The notes under the pieces were generated by a model. It was not told the DNA's origin and did not search any database. It saw only the letters and a list, made by a program, of their open reading frames with translations. Made by a program: the position numbers and the translations under genes. From Haliclona indistincta (Eukaryota > Porifera > Demospongiae > Haplosclerida > Chalinidae), in the NCBI GenBank assembly GCA_964017065.1, contig OZ024785.1:9689086-9753085 (forward strand): a stretch of DNA of 64,000 nt. Direction: 5' to 3'. This document shows positions 1 through 19,966 of this stretch, piece after piece. How positions within the stretch are numbered: the first letter of the stretch is position 1; every line of letters starts with the position of its first letter.

Positions 1-354
1 TATTGGTATTCCATCAGTACTGCTATACTGTCTCTGTCATCTTCTCAAACAGCCATGCATTACTACTGCACTTCTGTATGTACTGTAAAATAATAATAAT
101 AATATTTATTTAATAGTTAGTGGCACCTTGTAGTACTACTAGAGTTGAAGATGGTCACATAATCACCCGTAAATGCCATTCTAAAAGTAGGCTAGAAGAA
201 AACCATGATTCATAATTATGATTGTATAATGCTATATACTGTATGCAGCTATACCTCTGCATTCTTCAAGACTTTCCTGATGTATTCACGTGTGAATAAA
301 GATTTTCTGTGCAGGAAATCATAGTTATTTATGTTAAAATAAATAACTAACTAA
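1..354. other. AT-rich spacer, no gene seen
   Basis: The sequence is AT-rich with short TAA runs and no reading frame or repeat that I can support. It may be the 3' flank of the peptidase-like fragment that follows on the minus strand. Confidence 0.4.
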
Positions 355-1360
355 AAATAACTAACTCTTCAGGTGGCCGTTCCAATCTAGGAAAGCCTCC
401 AATCCTCATATTTCTCTTTGACTCCCTTGCTGCAAACAAATTGTCTATATCAACAAAATCTGCATTTCCACTAAATTGTGGAACTAAGACATCATCAGGA
501 AGCGTGTCTTAATCTGAATAATGCAAGCAATCAATAAATATGCACATAATAATTTTAGTGCATACTGGTAATAGTTTTTCCAACTCTTTAATATCCTCAT
601 CATCTTCATAGATATCACTATCTTCATCTTCATCTTGTAATGAATGAACACTAATGAACAAGAGTGTTTATAATAGTGATATATTTATGTACCTCCAGCT
701 GATGACTGCATTTCACATTATGTTGTCTTTACAGTCTACATGTAGTCTAAACTCACCTTATGTGATACAAGTTAACTTGAAACTCATTTTCACTTTTAAT
801 TGACTCTACAGATATCTTGTACAAACAGATGCTTCACTGATGGAATACCTATTGGATACCTTTCTGAAGGTTGTTCAATTAGAAATATCTTCACTTGCAT
901 CATCAGCAGTCAAGTCCTGCATGCAGTGACGTGCATCAGTGCAACAATTATAGCATGTGATGATGCATGCTGCTAGCATCAATGGCTTTACCATGCTATC
1001 TCTCTCATTCCTTTTCATTATTATGTAGGCTATCTCCATCCTTCCTTGATCTGCATCTGTCTATTAAGTTTTTGTGATGAAAGTAACTATTCAACATCAG
1101 TAACAATAATTATTTACATTTACCTGTGTGTATGATAGTGTCCAGTCCTTGAGTATACATTTGCTGCCGGTGTAGTGATGATTATACAAAGGTAGTTTGC
1201 TATAATACAGAGGCAGATGCTTACCAAACAAACAAAAACACCACAATCGTAGGCGTTCGTTTGTTTTGGTACTAAGTGATCCTGAAGGCAAAGGTTCATG
1301 AAAATAACATTTAATTGCATAATCATTTATTGTAAACTGACTATGTCCAAAACTCTCCAA
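355..1360 (-). CDS. Ulp1/SENP-like C48 cysteine peptidase fragment
   Basis: On the minus strand, at about 1225-1270, the translation reads KQTNAYDCGVFVCL. This matches the catalytic-cysteine block (Q-x-N-x-x-DCGVF) of Ulp1/SENP-type SUMO proteases. It is followed directly by a good splice donor (GTAAGC). A second coding-like stretch at about 365-515 minus reads LPDDVLVPQFSGNADFVDID and then IGGFPRLERPPEEL before a stop. The histidine/tryptophan part of the fold is not clear: RHWRVLD can be read near 1345-1365, but in a different frame from the cysteine block. Such domains occur in host deSUMOylases and in cut-and-paste or Maverick-type transposons. With repeats all around, a decayed transposon gene is as likely as a host gene. 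Exon borders are approximate. Confidence 0.42.
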
Positions 1361-1851
1361 TGTCTTCTGTTAAGAGTCATCTTCGAGCAAGATAAGACCT
1401 TTAGAATATTTCATATGGCATACAACTCAAGCATGCATAATAATTCGAAATGGATAATTATACCATATCCAGTATATATTGTCAGCAATAGGAGTTTCAC
1501 CATCACCATGATGATCATTTAATCAGACAAATTTTTCTTTCTTGCTAGAGCAGCCTTTATGTAAATTAAGTACATAATAATACTACTTGTAGTGTACATG
1601 TAAAAGACATGCTCTAGCACCCAGTGTTGTGGACAGTGCACTGGAAATAGAATGCATTCAAATTGTGCAACACCATCATATCCTCTGGCCTTTAAACAAG
1701 GTAAGAAAATTGGAACAAAGAATGTTGCTTGTTGTATTTAAAATCAGCTGTAATTTATACAGAATGGACTTCACTTACATTCCTCTGTCAATACTGTCGA
1801 CTACATGTAGTTCTGCTATGCACTCACTAATAATTAAATACTCAGGTTAAA
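1361..1851. other. spacer, no gene seen
   Basis: Short open frames here have no recognisable motif, and their AT-rich composition looks non-coding. The stretch ends where the 173-bp tandem repeat begins. Confidence 0.35.
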
Positions 1852-3010
1852 GCTAGTGACAAACCAATTCTACCATGATGATTCTAAGACACTGTTCTAC
1901 AAGATGCAATAAATATTAAACTCTTGGAGTTCGTAGATAGCCAGCACAAATTCAAAATGAGTTAATGAGATTCATAGATAACAATTAAAAGTACTATCTG
2001 AATTAGTGCTGGGCCAGTGAACTAGCTAGTGACAAACCAATTGTACCATGGTGAAGCTAAGACACTGTTCTACAAGATGCAATAAAGATTAAACTCTTGG
2101 AGTTCGTAGATAGCCAGCACAAATTCAAAATGTGTTAATGAGATTCATAAATAACAATTAAAAGGACTATCTGAATTTGTGCTGGGCCTGTGAACTAGCT
2201 AGTGACAAACCAATTGTACCATGGTGAAGCTAAGACACTGTTCTACAAGATGCAATACAGTACAAAAGCCTGGCTGTTGTACATAGCCAGCACAAATTCA
2301 AAATGTGTTAATGAGATTCATAAATAACAGTTAAAAGTACTATCTGAATTTGTGCTGGGCCTGTGAACTAGCTAGTGACAAACCAATTGTACCATGGTGA
2401 AGCTAAGACACTGTTCTACAAGATGCAATAAAGATTAAACTCTTGGAGTTCGTAGATAGCCAGCACAAATTCAAAATGTGTTAATGAGATTCATAAATAA
2501 CAGTTAAAAGTACTATCTGAATTTGTGCTGGGCCTGTGAACTAGCTAGTGACAAACCAATTGTACCATGGTGAAGCTAAGACACTGTTCTACAAGATGCA
2601 ATAAAGATTAAACCCTTGGAGTTCGTAGATAGCCAGCACAAATTCAAAATGTGTTAATGAAATTCATAAATAACAGTTAAAAGTACTATCTGAATTTGTG
2701 CTGGGCCTGTGAACTAGCTAGTGACAAACCAATTGTACCATGGTGAAGCTAAGACACTGTTCTACAAGAGACAATAAAGATTAAACCCTTGGAGTTCGTA
2801 GATAGCCAGCACAAATTCAAAATGTGTTAATGAAATTCATAAATAACTGTTAAAAGTACTATCTGAATTTGTGCTGGGCCTGTGAACTAGCTAGTGACAA
2901 ATCAACTGTACCATGGTGAAGCTAAGACACTGTTCTACAACTAGATGCAAAAAAGGTCAAACATTTGGTAGTTATAGTTAGCAGCAGAAATTCAAAGTGT
3001 GTTAAATTTA
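1852..3010. repeat. 173-bp tandem satellite, about 6.5 units
   Basis: The marker GCTAGTGACAAA recurs at 1852, 2025, 2198, 2371, 2544, 2717 and 2890, so the period is exactly 173 bp each time. The last unit decays after about 2960. Within each unit AGCACAAATTCA and TGAATTTGTGCT form inverted arms about 50 bp apart, so every unit can fold into a hairpin. Units differ by a few substitutions only, which implies recent expansion or homogenisation. Part of one unit (near 2255) has a local replacement. Confidence 0.93.
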
Positions 3011-3661
3011 CGTAAAAGTAATTATTGTACCACAGACTAGTGTTCTACAAAAATTCGACTACTGATACTAGAAAATAGCAGTATAATTATCCATCACAAT
3101 TTTTTACCTGTTAGCCGGTATATTACCAGTTTTCCGAAATTCAAAGATTGAAATGCAGCGATGAGTGTTGACTTACCAAGCCCAACATATAGTGTTATGA
3201 ACAACCTGATAACCATAATTAATTTGTTGCTCTATAGGATCTTGATCCAGCTACATGGTAGATATACTTGGTTACTCACTTTGGCAAATCATTACTATGA
3301 TGGTATCTTTATTCATTTATGATTTATTTACTTTTCCTGGCTCCTGTTATCACTTATTTTTGTTATTGAGCTAGCCTCAGAGCTCACTGAGTCTAGTGTG
3401 CTATAACACAGCAGTTGGTGTATATAACAATAGTAGGTGTTCACTATAGGCTGTAAGTAGTAATGACTTACAGTGAGCGTCGCTGGTCAGGTTGGCAGTT
3501 GGTCTTCTGGTTCTCTCAAAGCGTATTTTCGATGCGTATTGTAGTTACAGATGCGCACTATTCATGTATGTGATTATTACAACTCGATGTACAACATGTA
3601 AATTCCTGTGGTTTCTACTGAATGTGGTGCCGGCGAATGTGGTGCTGGCTTCAGCTGGGTA
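3011..3661. other. spacer, no gene seen
   Basis: This is unique-looking AT-rich sequence between the satellite and the duplicated 3' flank of LARS2. I see no supported gene. Confidence 0.35.
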
Positions 3662-5104
3662 GTCCAATAGGAAGAGCCTAGCTCAGGCTACTGTAACAAG
3701 AATCTTCTCTGTGAATATGTGAGCAATGCAAGCTTCCTGATCTTTATGACATCAGTCTAATAGCTATATCTCCCCTCATACACTGACCCCTTAGATTTAT
3801 TATTATCAGTTTCTTGGTTAGCTCTCTCACTGAGCTCTACGGCTATCCATCTCTCTATTGATCTCTCATTCTTTCCTGCCAGCATGCAGTGGTGAGTGTC
3901 ATTAGGTCTAACTGATAGGAGTGCCACTCTGAACAAATTGTTGTTCTAATGCAGTCTCAGGCCACTATCATGCCCATCAGCTGATCTATCGGTTTCAAGT
4001 CGAGCCTCGTCTGCATATGCCAGCAAGCAGTGTATATGATTCACAATGGTTATTGTCTGTGATGCTTTATGCATTGGAGTTGGCTTGAAGAACAGGTTAG
4101 TGATAATAAACTAAATGTTACTACTGTTCCCACAAGGTTTACTCTCAGAACAATATAGCCACAAGTCGTCGCATCACATTGCAGCCAGCTTGCATGAAAT
4201 TGTGAGCCGTTTGACATGCTTGCTGGTACTGATTCAAGCCTGTTCCACTTCTTAATCCAGTTTCTTCTCTCTAGTACACTAACAATTGGACCTTAATTAT
4301 GTATTTGACATTATTATGTTATCAATAGCAAAATAAATAGTGAGCTGTCATGACAACACAGCCTCACAATGAGAATACTAATTATTATTGGCACATCATA
4401 ATTATCTGTGGATATTGAACACACATCATTATGAACACACACACAATACTGTTACATACCGGATGGAGTGGTGATGGGGTCAGGATAGGTACCAGCACTT
4501 GAACAGAGTTGAATTAATTATTTTGTGAGGACAAAAGAGTTGTTAAGTTAGTTACTTACTACACACTATAAAGTATACGCACAACACTTCCAACATTAGA
4601 TGTAGCTACAATTCATGCAATATGAAACACATTATTGTATGACTCACCCAGATCAGACTAAAGAAATGCTGGCAGTGTGTGTGTACACATGTTAAAGCTC
4701 GCAAGTGAATCGAAGTACAGCATGGGCTCATGGGCTTGCCTATAGCTGGAACAAGACAGAAACCGAACATTGATTGTACACACACAGCTGTTACCATTAC
4801 TGTACCTTGATTAATCGTCAATCACCATTAAAGCAGCTGCTGATGGTAGAGCCGCCCAAAAACAGTCTCTACTAGCCACTGCTGCTAGGCCAATGAAATT
4901 ATTATGCTAATTACTGTCTAATTTTGAAGCATCAGGAAATGTCATACAACTGTAACAGAAAGTCGAACATAGTGTTTAAAGTGCTAGCCACTATAATGTA
5001 GAGATACTAGGCACTCATAACTTGAACATTTTGCAGCAGCATCCCTCTGTTACTATTAATATAGTTTTTGTTAAAACTTTTTACCAAACTATCAATTTTT
5101 TGTA
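3662..5104. repeat. segmental duplication block D (LARS2 3' flank), paired with 18553-19966
   Basis: This block aligns almost base for base with 18553-19966 (offset about 14,890). Homology begins at GTCCAATAGGAAGAG and stops inside the last LARS2 exon, at 5104 (CAATTTTTTG in both, then different). It therefore holds the downstream flank of LARS2 and only the final codons of the gene. A minus-strand frame that is open in the partner (18655-18960) is interrupted here by a CAG to TAG change, while two of the length differences within it are exactly 3 bp. It may thus carry a degraded exon of the next, unidentified gene. Confidence 0.85.
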
Positions 5105-5276
5105 GTACTTTCTTTGTAGTACTTTCTCTGTTACTTTCTTTGTAGTAGAGTGGCCCGAACTGACATTCCAACCGTTTGGTTTCTACTATATCAAATGGTA
5201 CGTTATCCAGGTGCATGTTGCCTTGAAACCAAAAAAGTTTTGGAATAGCCTGCAATAAAAAATTATTGATAATAGG
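5105..5276. other. junction spacer with short direct repeats
   Basis: After the breakpoint at 5104 there is a short run of TACTTTCTTTGTAG-type repeats. A few AT-rich bases then lead to the target-site copy of the next element. Confidence 0.4.
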
Positions 5277-6128
5277 CAGGGGGTTCCAGTACTAAAAGTT
5301 TCAGACCCTAAGCCAAAAAAGAGGGTGGGTGGGTAAAGACCATTTTGGAAAAAAAGTCCATTTATTGAAAAAATAGTACAGACATTTTTAGGAGTTTTAT
5401 ATCTATTTCTGACCAGATATGTGGATAATTTCTACTAACATGTCCATTAAACCAGTTTATTAATTTTTCTGACAATATTCAGTGGCAGAGTAGCTTAATT
5501 GCATGGTAATGATCGATCATTGTTCATGTTGATTACACTAATAAATACCATACTTAGTATTAACAGTGTTCAGCAGGTGCTCAGTATAAAGTAATATAAA
5601 TAATAAGAAATTGCATATTGTTTTGAAATCAATAATTATGTAAGATAACTTATCAAGTAAACTAAACAGAAACATGCATACACAAAAAAACAAGCTGGCA
5701 CTCAGCTAATAGTTAGCTATTCTTGCTCTGCTTGCAGCGCAGAAGGACACAACTGTTGTGCAACTAGAGCTGAGAAATCAAGAGCTGCAGCCTTGGAAAG
5801 TAGCTGACCAGGCGTTGCATCTTGTTTGCTGTCATGGCTTGCCGCCTAAGTCGCTGGCTCTTTTGTGTTCTGGTGTGTGGTAGTCACTGAGGGCTGTTGT
5901 TTCAAAACCACGGCCACAGCAACAGCGCTTTCGTCTGCTGCTGCAGCCATGCCATCGCCGCGATCGATGCATGAATATTAAGTATGTGGTATTGCGTGAA
6001 TATAATTAACACCATGAATAATCAAACGTCAATTATGAATATCATTATAATGATGCAAAATGACGTATGGGTGGTGGGTAACGGTGCAAACGGGTTAGGG
6101 TCAGGAATTTCCGACGCTGGAACCCCCC
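5277..6128. mobile_element. 852-bp non-autonomous DNA transposon, hAT- or Mutator-like
   Basis: The element is bounded by a direct repeat GATAATAGG at 5268-5276 and 6129-6137. Its ends are inverted: GGGGGTTCCAG at the left, CTGGAACCCCC at the right, and further in TTTCAGACCCTAA against TTAGGGTCAGGAA. The 8-9 bp target-site duplication fits hAT (8) or Mutator (9) elements. No transposase frame is present. The left end is found again at 13557-13640, inside LARS2 copy A. Confidence 0.8.
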
Positions 6129-6138
6129 GATAATAGGA

Positions 6139-6410
6139 GAGAAAAATGGACTCGAACCCAACACCCTCTGCTATCTAGGCGGACGCTCTCACTCACCACT
6201 GAACTATAGGAACCCAGGTGGCAGAGGAGCAGTGATAGGTCAGGTTGAGTCCAGCTGCTAATCTCTCATGTAGAGCCGAGTCACGGTGTCATCGGCTCTA
6301 TGCGAGAGATTAGCAGCTGGGCTCAACCTGACCTATCACCTTCCTCTGCTACCTGGGTACCTGTAGCTCGGTGGCACCTAGATAGCAGAGGATCTTGGGT
6401 TGGAGTCCCA
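6139..6410. mobile_element. head-to-head pair of tRNA-like (SINE) units in a fold-back
   Basis: On the minus strand, bases 6210-6140 read as a tRNA-like sequence: an A box TAGTTCAGTGG, then CCTAGATAGCAGAG, then a B box GGTTCGAGTCC. On the plus strand, 6362-6405 shows the same plan: TAGCTCGGTGG, CCTAGATAGCAGAG, GGTTGGAGTCC. Between them, two arms of about 69 bp (6211-6279 and 6292-6360) are near-perfect inverted copies. The two tRNA-like units therefore face away from each other from a shared hairpin. Neither is a clean tRNA gene, since acceptor pairing is poor. RNA polymerase III promoter boxes are visible. Confidence 0.72.
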
Positions 6411-6450
6411 GCTGGTCTCAGGTTTTTCTCAGCGGTTTCCCTTAGTACTA

Positions 6451-6613
6451 GTTAAAGCACCGCTCCGAGTGCATGCTCTACGCAATATAATAGCACGAGG
6501 GGCGTGGCGAGAGGCAAATAGAGCACGAGCCGAAGGCGAGTGCTCTATTTGTCTCGAGACACAACCCGAGTGCTATTATATTGCGTAGAGCACGAGAAGA
6601 GCGGTGCTTTAAC
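6451..6613. mobile_element. 163-bp fold-back MITE
   Basis: The ends are GTTAAAGCACCGCTC and GAGCGGTGCTTTAAC. The inner arms also pair (TGCTCTACGCAATATAATAG against its reverse complement at about 6570-6589), with AGAGCACGAG-type inner repeats. It has no coding capacity. Confidence 0.8.
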
Positions 6614-6730
6614 AGGTTTAGAGTGTGACCTTGTACAATTACCATAAGGGATACTGCTAGCAGGCCGAAGACAGTCCAGTATAAAACGCTTCCTCTATAA
6701 CTCTTCCTCTTCAGTATAAAACGCTACCAT

Positions 6731-7287
6731 TAAGGTAGATGGGCGTAACTCCGGACGAACTTTACGTAAACGGTCGCCGTTCAGTTGTAGAAGCCGGTTA
6801 TCACCATCAGATCTGCAGCATTTTCTAGTACTCTACTGTGCTACAAATACCGAAGATGATAGTAAACGAAAACATCCACTGACTGACTGTTTGTACGGCG
6901 TGAAACTCGTCCCCCACTGAAAACTGGCCATGTTGCTAACTACGGACACACCCATTACGATGAAATATCACTGAGAAGAATACAAGATACTGCAAAGCAT
7001 GTTTTGGTATTATCTCGAAAAAGGAAATAAACTTGCATTTTGTACTTCGAACACTGCAACTAATAATTATAGACTGCTACGAACGTTTTTAGCACAATTT
7101 TTCAAAGATCTGCGAGTGGTAAGTACCTGCTAGTGAACGCAAATTCAATGTCTGTAAGTTAAGTTTTGTTCATTGCTAAGGCGTGCCTTGGGCTGCTTAT
7201 AGCGCAAGTTTGAAAGCATAAGCTTGCTCGTAGTGAAAGTTGCGAATATTTACAATTGTGCGTCCGGAGTTACGCCCATCTACCTTA
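6731..7287. mobile_element. 557-bp inverted-repeat element
   Basis: The left end TAAGGTAGATGGGCGTAACT and its continuation CCGGACG are repeated inverted at 7261-7287. The match is a perfect 27-bp terminal inverted repeat. A TA target site is possible, since the element begins and ends with TA/AT. There is no transposase frame. Confidence 0.78.
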
Positions 7288-7678
7288 TGGGAATTTACGG
7301 AATTTTACGGAAATCGTTACACGAGCACATGGTGGAAGGTAGCTGTGGACGAGAGCGCTGTGATTTCGACTTGGGAATATAATAGGAGCAGAGAATTCAA
7401 CACCAGAAAAGAAGACGTGTCTTATTTATCTCAGCTCCATGGAGCACGCCTAGACAAGTACGTTGTATGACGCGCGCGTCCACGAAGAATATGAACCTTG
7501 CGTGATGTCACATCTGCGTGGGCGTAAAATCTAATTTTAGTAACAACTAGGATTTTGATGTTTCTATGCGTTGCATGCCCTCTTCTCTCTATACGCCCTT
7601 GATAGCAACAACTAATAATCGCGTTGATAGCATCATCTTGTGGGAGGGGGCGCCTCAACCCAGTATGGGTCAGTCAAA

Positions 7679-7953
7679 GCTAACACAAGTATTCTTCCAT
7701 TGCTAACCTAACACAGGTATTCTTCCATTGCTAGCCTAACACAGGTATTCTTCCATTGCTAACCTAACACAGGTATTCTTCCATTGCTAACCTAACACAG
7801 GTATTCTTCCATTACTAACCTAACACAGGTATTCTTCCATTGCTAACCTAACACAGGTATTCTTCCATTGCTAACCTAACACAGGTATTCTTCCATTGCT
7901 AACCTAACACAGGTATCGTTCCATCGCTAACCTAACACAGGTATTCTTCCATT
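7679..7953. repeat. 28-bp minisatellite, about 10 units, unit runs GT...CTAAC...CACAG
   Basis: The unit consists of GTATTCTTCCATTG followed by CTAACCTAACACAG, repeated at a strict 28-bp spacing with a few substitutions. Read in this phase, each unit begins with GT, carries a pyrimidine tract and CTAAC (a branch-point-like motif), and ends in CACAG. The duplicate array is at 28104-28350. I see no transcript model that would place it in an intron. Confidence 0.92.
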
Positions 7954-8446
7954 CCGTGTTATTAAACTCTCGGCTTGACCACCTTCTAAGGAAAGTACGG
8001 ATGCAGTATATGAAATGTAAACTTTGATACAACCACAGAGAGAGAGAACACTGGGTATAAAGACACTTGAAACAACTGCTGCTAGTAGTGTAGCAAGGTT
8101 TGATATAAATATTGTTGTATAATTCGATTGACACTTGCAAGCTGTTGAATTGGTTATTAAAATAATTATTAAGGGTTAATAAACACGAACATGTCTAGGT
8201 CTTCTGTAAATTCCGACTAAGAGAACATGAGATAATGATTATAGTGAGAGGGAACTTGAATAGGCTGAGAATAGGTGTCAGAGAGTAAGCGCCTGACTGA
8301 GAGGGAGTGGAGTAGTGTATGGTGAAGGACTCTGACTCCCATCTTATGACAGCCACCTTGTAGTGATACACACACACAGTTCTGCTCTTCTTTTCAATCT
8401 AGCCAGCAGGGCTAATATATACTGTCAAATTGTAACTAGCCTCTAC

Positions 8447-8720
8447 AGCGGGTTCCAAGATCTTGCAACAATCAACCGTCAACGGCCGACCGTGAACGAG
8501 GACTACGCATGCGCAGTGTGATCTCAAGAGGAACGGATGCAGCTCTCAGATCTCTTGTGACAGCTAGGCAGCTCAAATCACGGTGGAAGGAAGTAGTAGA
8601 CGTCTACTTCTAACTTCTCTGCGGGAGTACACAGTTGTTATCTTCTCACAAGCAGAGTTACTAACACGCATGCGTGCGACGCTTGACGGTACAGTATTGC
8701 AAGATCTCGGAAAACCGCTG
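8447..8720. mobile_element. inverted-repeat element of about 274 bp (also at about 28870-29130)
   Basis: The left end CAGCGGGTTCCAAGATCTTG pairs with the right end CAAGATCTCGGAAAACCGCTG, and further in ACCGTCAA pairs with TTGACGGT. It is present in both duplicate blocks A and C, so it inserted before the duplication. In C the left inner part lacks about 13 bp. Confidence 0.7.
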
Positions 8721-8904
8721 ACTAGCCCTATGAAATTATTAAGCTGCTAATCACAGTGTCTAATTTTGAAGCATCAGGGAATGGTTCCAAATGTCATACA
8801 ACTACAACAGAAACTCAAACATAGTAATAATGGCCGAATCAAGTGCAGTTTCAGTAGTCACTGGTGTTTAAAGTGCTAGCCGCTAATGTAGAGATACTAG
8901 GCAC

Positions 8905-16769
<7,865 letters not shown>

Positions 16770-16850
16770 GTGCTTCTGACGATTACAAAGAAGTCTGACT
16801 CAGTTAGTGTTAGCCACGCCCTTAATTTTTTAGTGGCGTGTGATGCTAGC

Positions 16851-18552
16851 CAGCTGTGTTATTTATAGTTGGTCTTTAACAGACATTAGTATACTAACAT
16901 ATATGGCTACCTCTAGCTAGCTGACGCTCCTTGACTCTTGATCACTATAATACCATAGTGAGCTAGTCATATGCATATATTTCACAGCATGGAGCTGCCT
17001 GCTCTGATGCATGCTCTACACTATCATAGGCTGGATTACTGCTCATAGTGAAAGAATGATTGTTTTGCTGCTGTAACTGAAGAGAATAGAGTAAGTACTC
17101 AAATCTCTAGTAATACTGACTAACTTTAGTACTGTTACAAGCATACCTACCAAGTCTCACGCCTCCGGCGTGAGTCTCACGCCTCAGAGTGAAATCTCAA
17201 GCTCTCACGCTCACCTGCTGTAAACTCACGCCTAGGGATCCTGAGATCGCACTGCTATCAAAATTATTGGATCCAAATCAGGCGCGTAGGCAGGGAGGGG
17301 CCAGGGGGGCAATTGCCCCCCCTTTTTTGCTGACTTGGCAGATGAATTTAGTTATTATGAATGACTATGTTGATTGAGCAGCCTTAGTATATGAAAACAG
17401 TTGCTATGTGTTGGTAAAGCTGGGTTGGAGTCATCAGTGTTGTGAAAACCACACATGTAATCTCTTGTTTGTGTAGGCGAATTGATCAATACACATAGCG
17501 CCCCCCCCCCCGTTGGCAATCATATATTCATATTTGATATCTGCCCCTTTTTCAAAAATATGCCCCTGCAAATTATCAATTTTTGTATTATTATAATTTT
17601 TGGGGAATAAAAGTAATCAAAATTTTAAACGTAAAGAAATAAATCATGACATCACTCCTATTGCGAAACAAAAATTAATGTATTCTTCTGTTACATGTAA
17701 CAATAAAAATTCAATGAATATAATCAAGCCAATGAATAATATGAATATTAATGAATCTCACTCCCAAGGATTTTTTGCCTTGGCAGCTCTGTTACAAGAC
17801 CTACAGTCAATGCTGTCATATGTTTCGAAATCATCATCACTCAACAGAGCAGGGCTATTGTACTATAATACAGACAAACACAGTTGAATAAAGCAACACT
17901 GAAGTGCATGAACGAGTCAGTGCTAACTATCTTAACTTCCACTGAGTCTTCATCAATCACATCATACAGAACAGTCTCCATCTGTAATTAATATTTGTAG
18001 AAAAACAAGTGAAGAACATGTTCAAACAGTCACTGAACACTAATGATAAACTCACTTCTTGTTGTTGCTGTTTACAACTAGACTCATCCTCTCTGTGAAC
18101 CGGCAAGCACATGAACTGGTTATGCAATAGTTGGAACTTACTGCTTGTCTTTGACTATTTTCACATCTTTCCTGCGGCTTGGATAATTTCGCTTGCATCC
18201 TAGTCATGTTGGTAAAACCAGGATAAATCAAAAATTAGTTTGACCGCCTCTGTTAGCTAGGCTATAGCAGTGCCCGTTGATCACCTAGTGGCGGCTAGTA
18301 GCTTGCTGTCAGTGCCTGTGTGACTAGGTCTCTAATAGTGTAATTAACCTGTTGCTCTGTCGGGTATATGCTCTGCTAGCCTATACATGTGTCTGCATAT
18401 AGAGAGTCAGTCAAAAGCTCACAGCTCATGTTTGTACCTACCCCGTGACGAGAGGGTGTGAGTGATACAACTGTCTGAAGCACTGGATTGAGAGAGGGAA
18501 ATGTCCTTTTTGTCTTGCCTGATGATAGAGACATCTGACTGATACGAGTAGA
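16851..18552. other. spacer between duplication blocks, no gene seen
   Basis: The stretch includes a cluster of small repeats of CTCACGCCT (17155-17235). There are also two C/G-rich remnants around 17290-17325 and 17500-17515 that look like ends of a decayed element. The frame at 17600-17887 is AT-rich and has no recognisable motif. Confidence 0.35.
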
Positions 18553-19966
18553 GTCCAATAGGAAGAGCCTAGCTCAGGCTACTGTAACAAGAATCTTCTC
18601 TGTGAATATGTGAGCAATGCAAGCTTCCTGATCTTTATGACATCAGCCTAATAGCTAGATCACTGACCCCTTAGATTTATTATTATCAGTTTCTTGGTTA
18701 GCTCTCTCACTGAGCTCTACGGCTATCCATCTCTCTATTGATCTCTTCTCATTCTTTCCTGCCAGCATGCAGTGATGAGTGTCATTAGATCTAACTGATA
18801 GGAGTGCCACTCTGAACAAATTGTTGTCCTGATGCAGTCTCAGGCCACTATCATGCCCATCAGCTGATCTATCGGTTTCAAGTCGAGCCTCGTCTGCATA
18901 TGCCAGCAAGCAGTGTATACGATGATTCACAATGGTTATTGTCTGTGATGCTTTATACATTGGAGTTGGCTTGAAGAACAGGCTAGTGATAATAAACTAA
19001 ATGTTACTACTGTTCCCACAAGGTTTACTCTCTGAACAATATAGCCACAAGTCGTCGCATCACATTGCAGCCCGCTTGCATGAAATTGTGAGCCGTTTGA
19101 CATGTACTGATTCAAGCCTGTTCCACTTCTTAATCCAGTTTCTTCTCTCTAGTACACTAACAATTGGACCCTATTTGACATTATTATGTTATCAATAGCA
19201 AAATAAATAGTGTGCTGTCATGACAACACAGCCTCACAATTAGAATACTAATTATTATTGGCACATCATAATTATCTGTGGATATTGAACACACATCATT
19301 ATGAACACACACACAATACTGTTACATACCGGATGGAGTAGTGATGGGGTCAGGATAGGTACCAGCACTTGAACAGAGTTGAATTAATTATTTTGTGAGG
19401 ACAAAAGAGTTAAGTTACTTACTACACACTATAAAGTATACGCACAAACACTTCCAACATTAGATGTAGCTACAATTCATGCAATATGAAACACATTATT
19501 GTATGACTCACCCAGATCAGACTAAAGAAATGCTGGCAGTGTGTGTGTACACATGTTAAAGCTCGCAAGTGAATCGAAGTACAGCATGGGTTCATGGGCT
19601 TGCCTATAGCTGGAACAAGACAGAAACCGAACATTGATTGTACACACACAGCTGTTACCATTACTGTACCTTGATTAATCGTCAATCACCATTAAAGCAG
19701 CTGCTGATGGTAGAGCCGCCCAAAAACAGTCTCTACTAGCCACTGCTGCTATAGGCCAATGAAATTATTACGCTGATTACTGTCTAATTTTGAAGCATCA
19801 GGAAATGTCATACAACTGTAACAGAAAGTCGAACATAGTGTTTAAAGTGCTAGCCACTATAATGTAGAGATACTAGGCACTCATAACTTAAACATTTTGC
19901 AGCAGCATCCCTCTGTTACTATTAATATAGTGTTTGTTAAAACTTTTTACCAAACTATCAATTTTT
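18553..19966. repeat. segmental duplication block B, LARS2 3' flank (paired with 3662-5104)
   Basis: The block aligns with block D along its whole length. On the minus strand, 18655-18960 is open for 101 codons (for example LLAYADEARLETDRSADG). Two of the length differences from D in this frame are exactly 3 bp, which is what selection on a reading frame would leave. I do not recognise the protein. Short pieces with good donor sites nearby (YPDPITTPS then GTATGT) suggest the flank once carried exons of another minus-strand gene. Confidence 0.7.

Noticed and set aside
4606..4821. 71-codon frame conserved at 19470-19685
   Set aside because: Conservation is explained by the recent duplication of the whole block; the frame has no recognised domain.
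6140..6210. A functional tRNA gene on the minus strand
   Set aside because: A and B boxes are present, but the acceptor stem and anticodon stem do not pair well, and it is part of a fold-back repeat.
7240..7470. Frame of 76 codons overlapping a transposon end
   Set aside because: It starts inside the inverted repeat of the 6731-7287 element and shows no domain.
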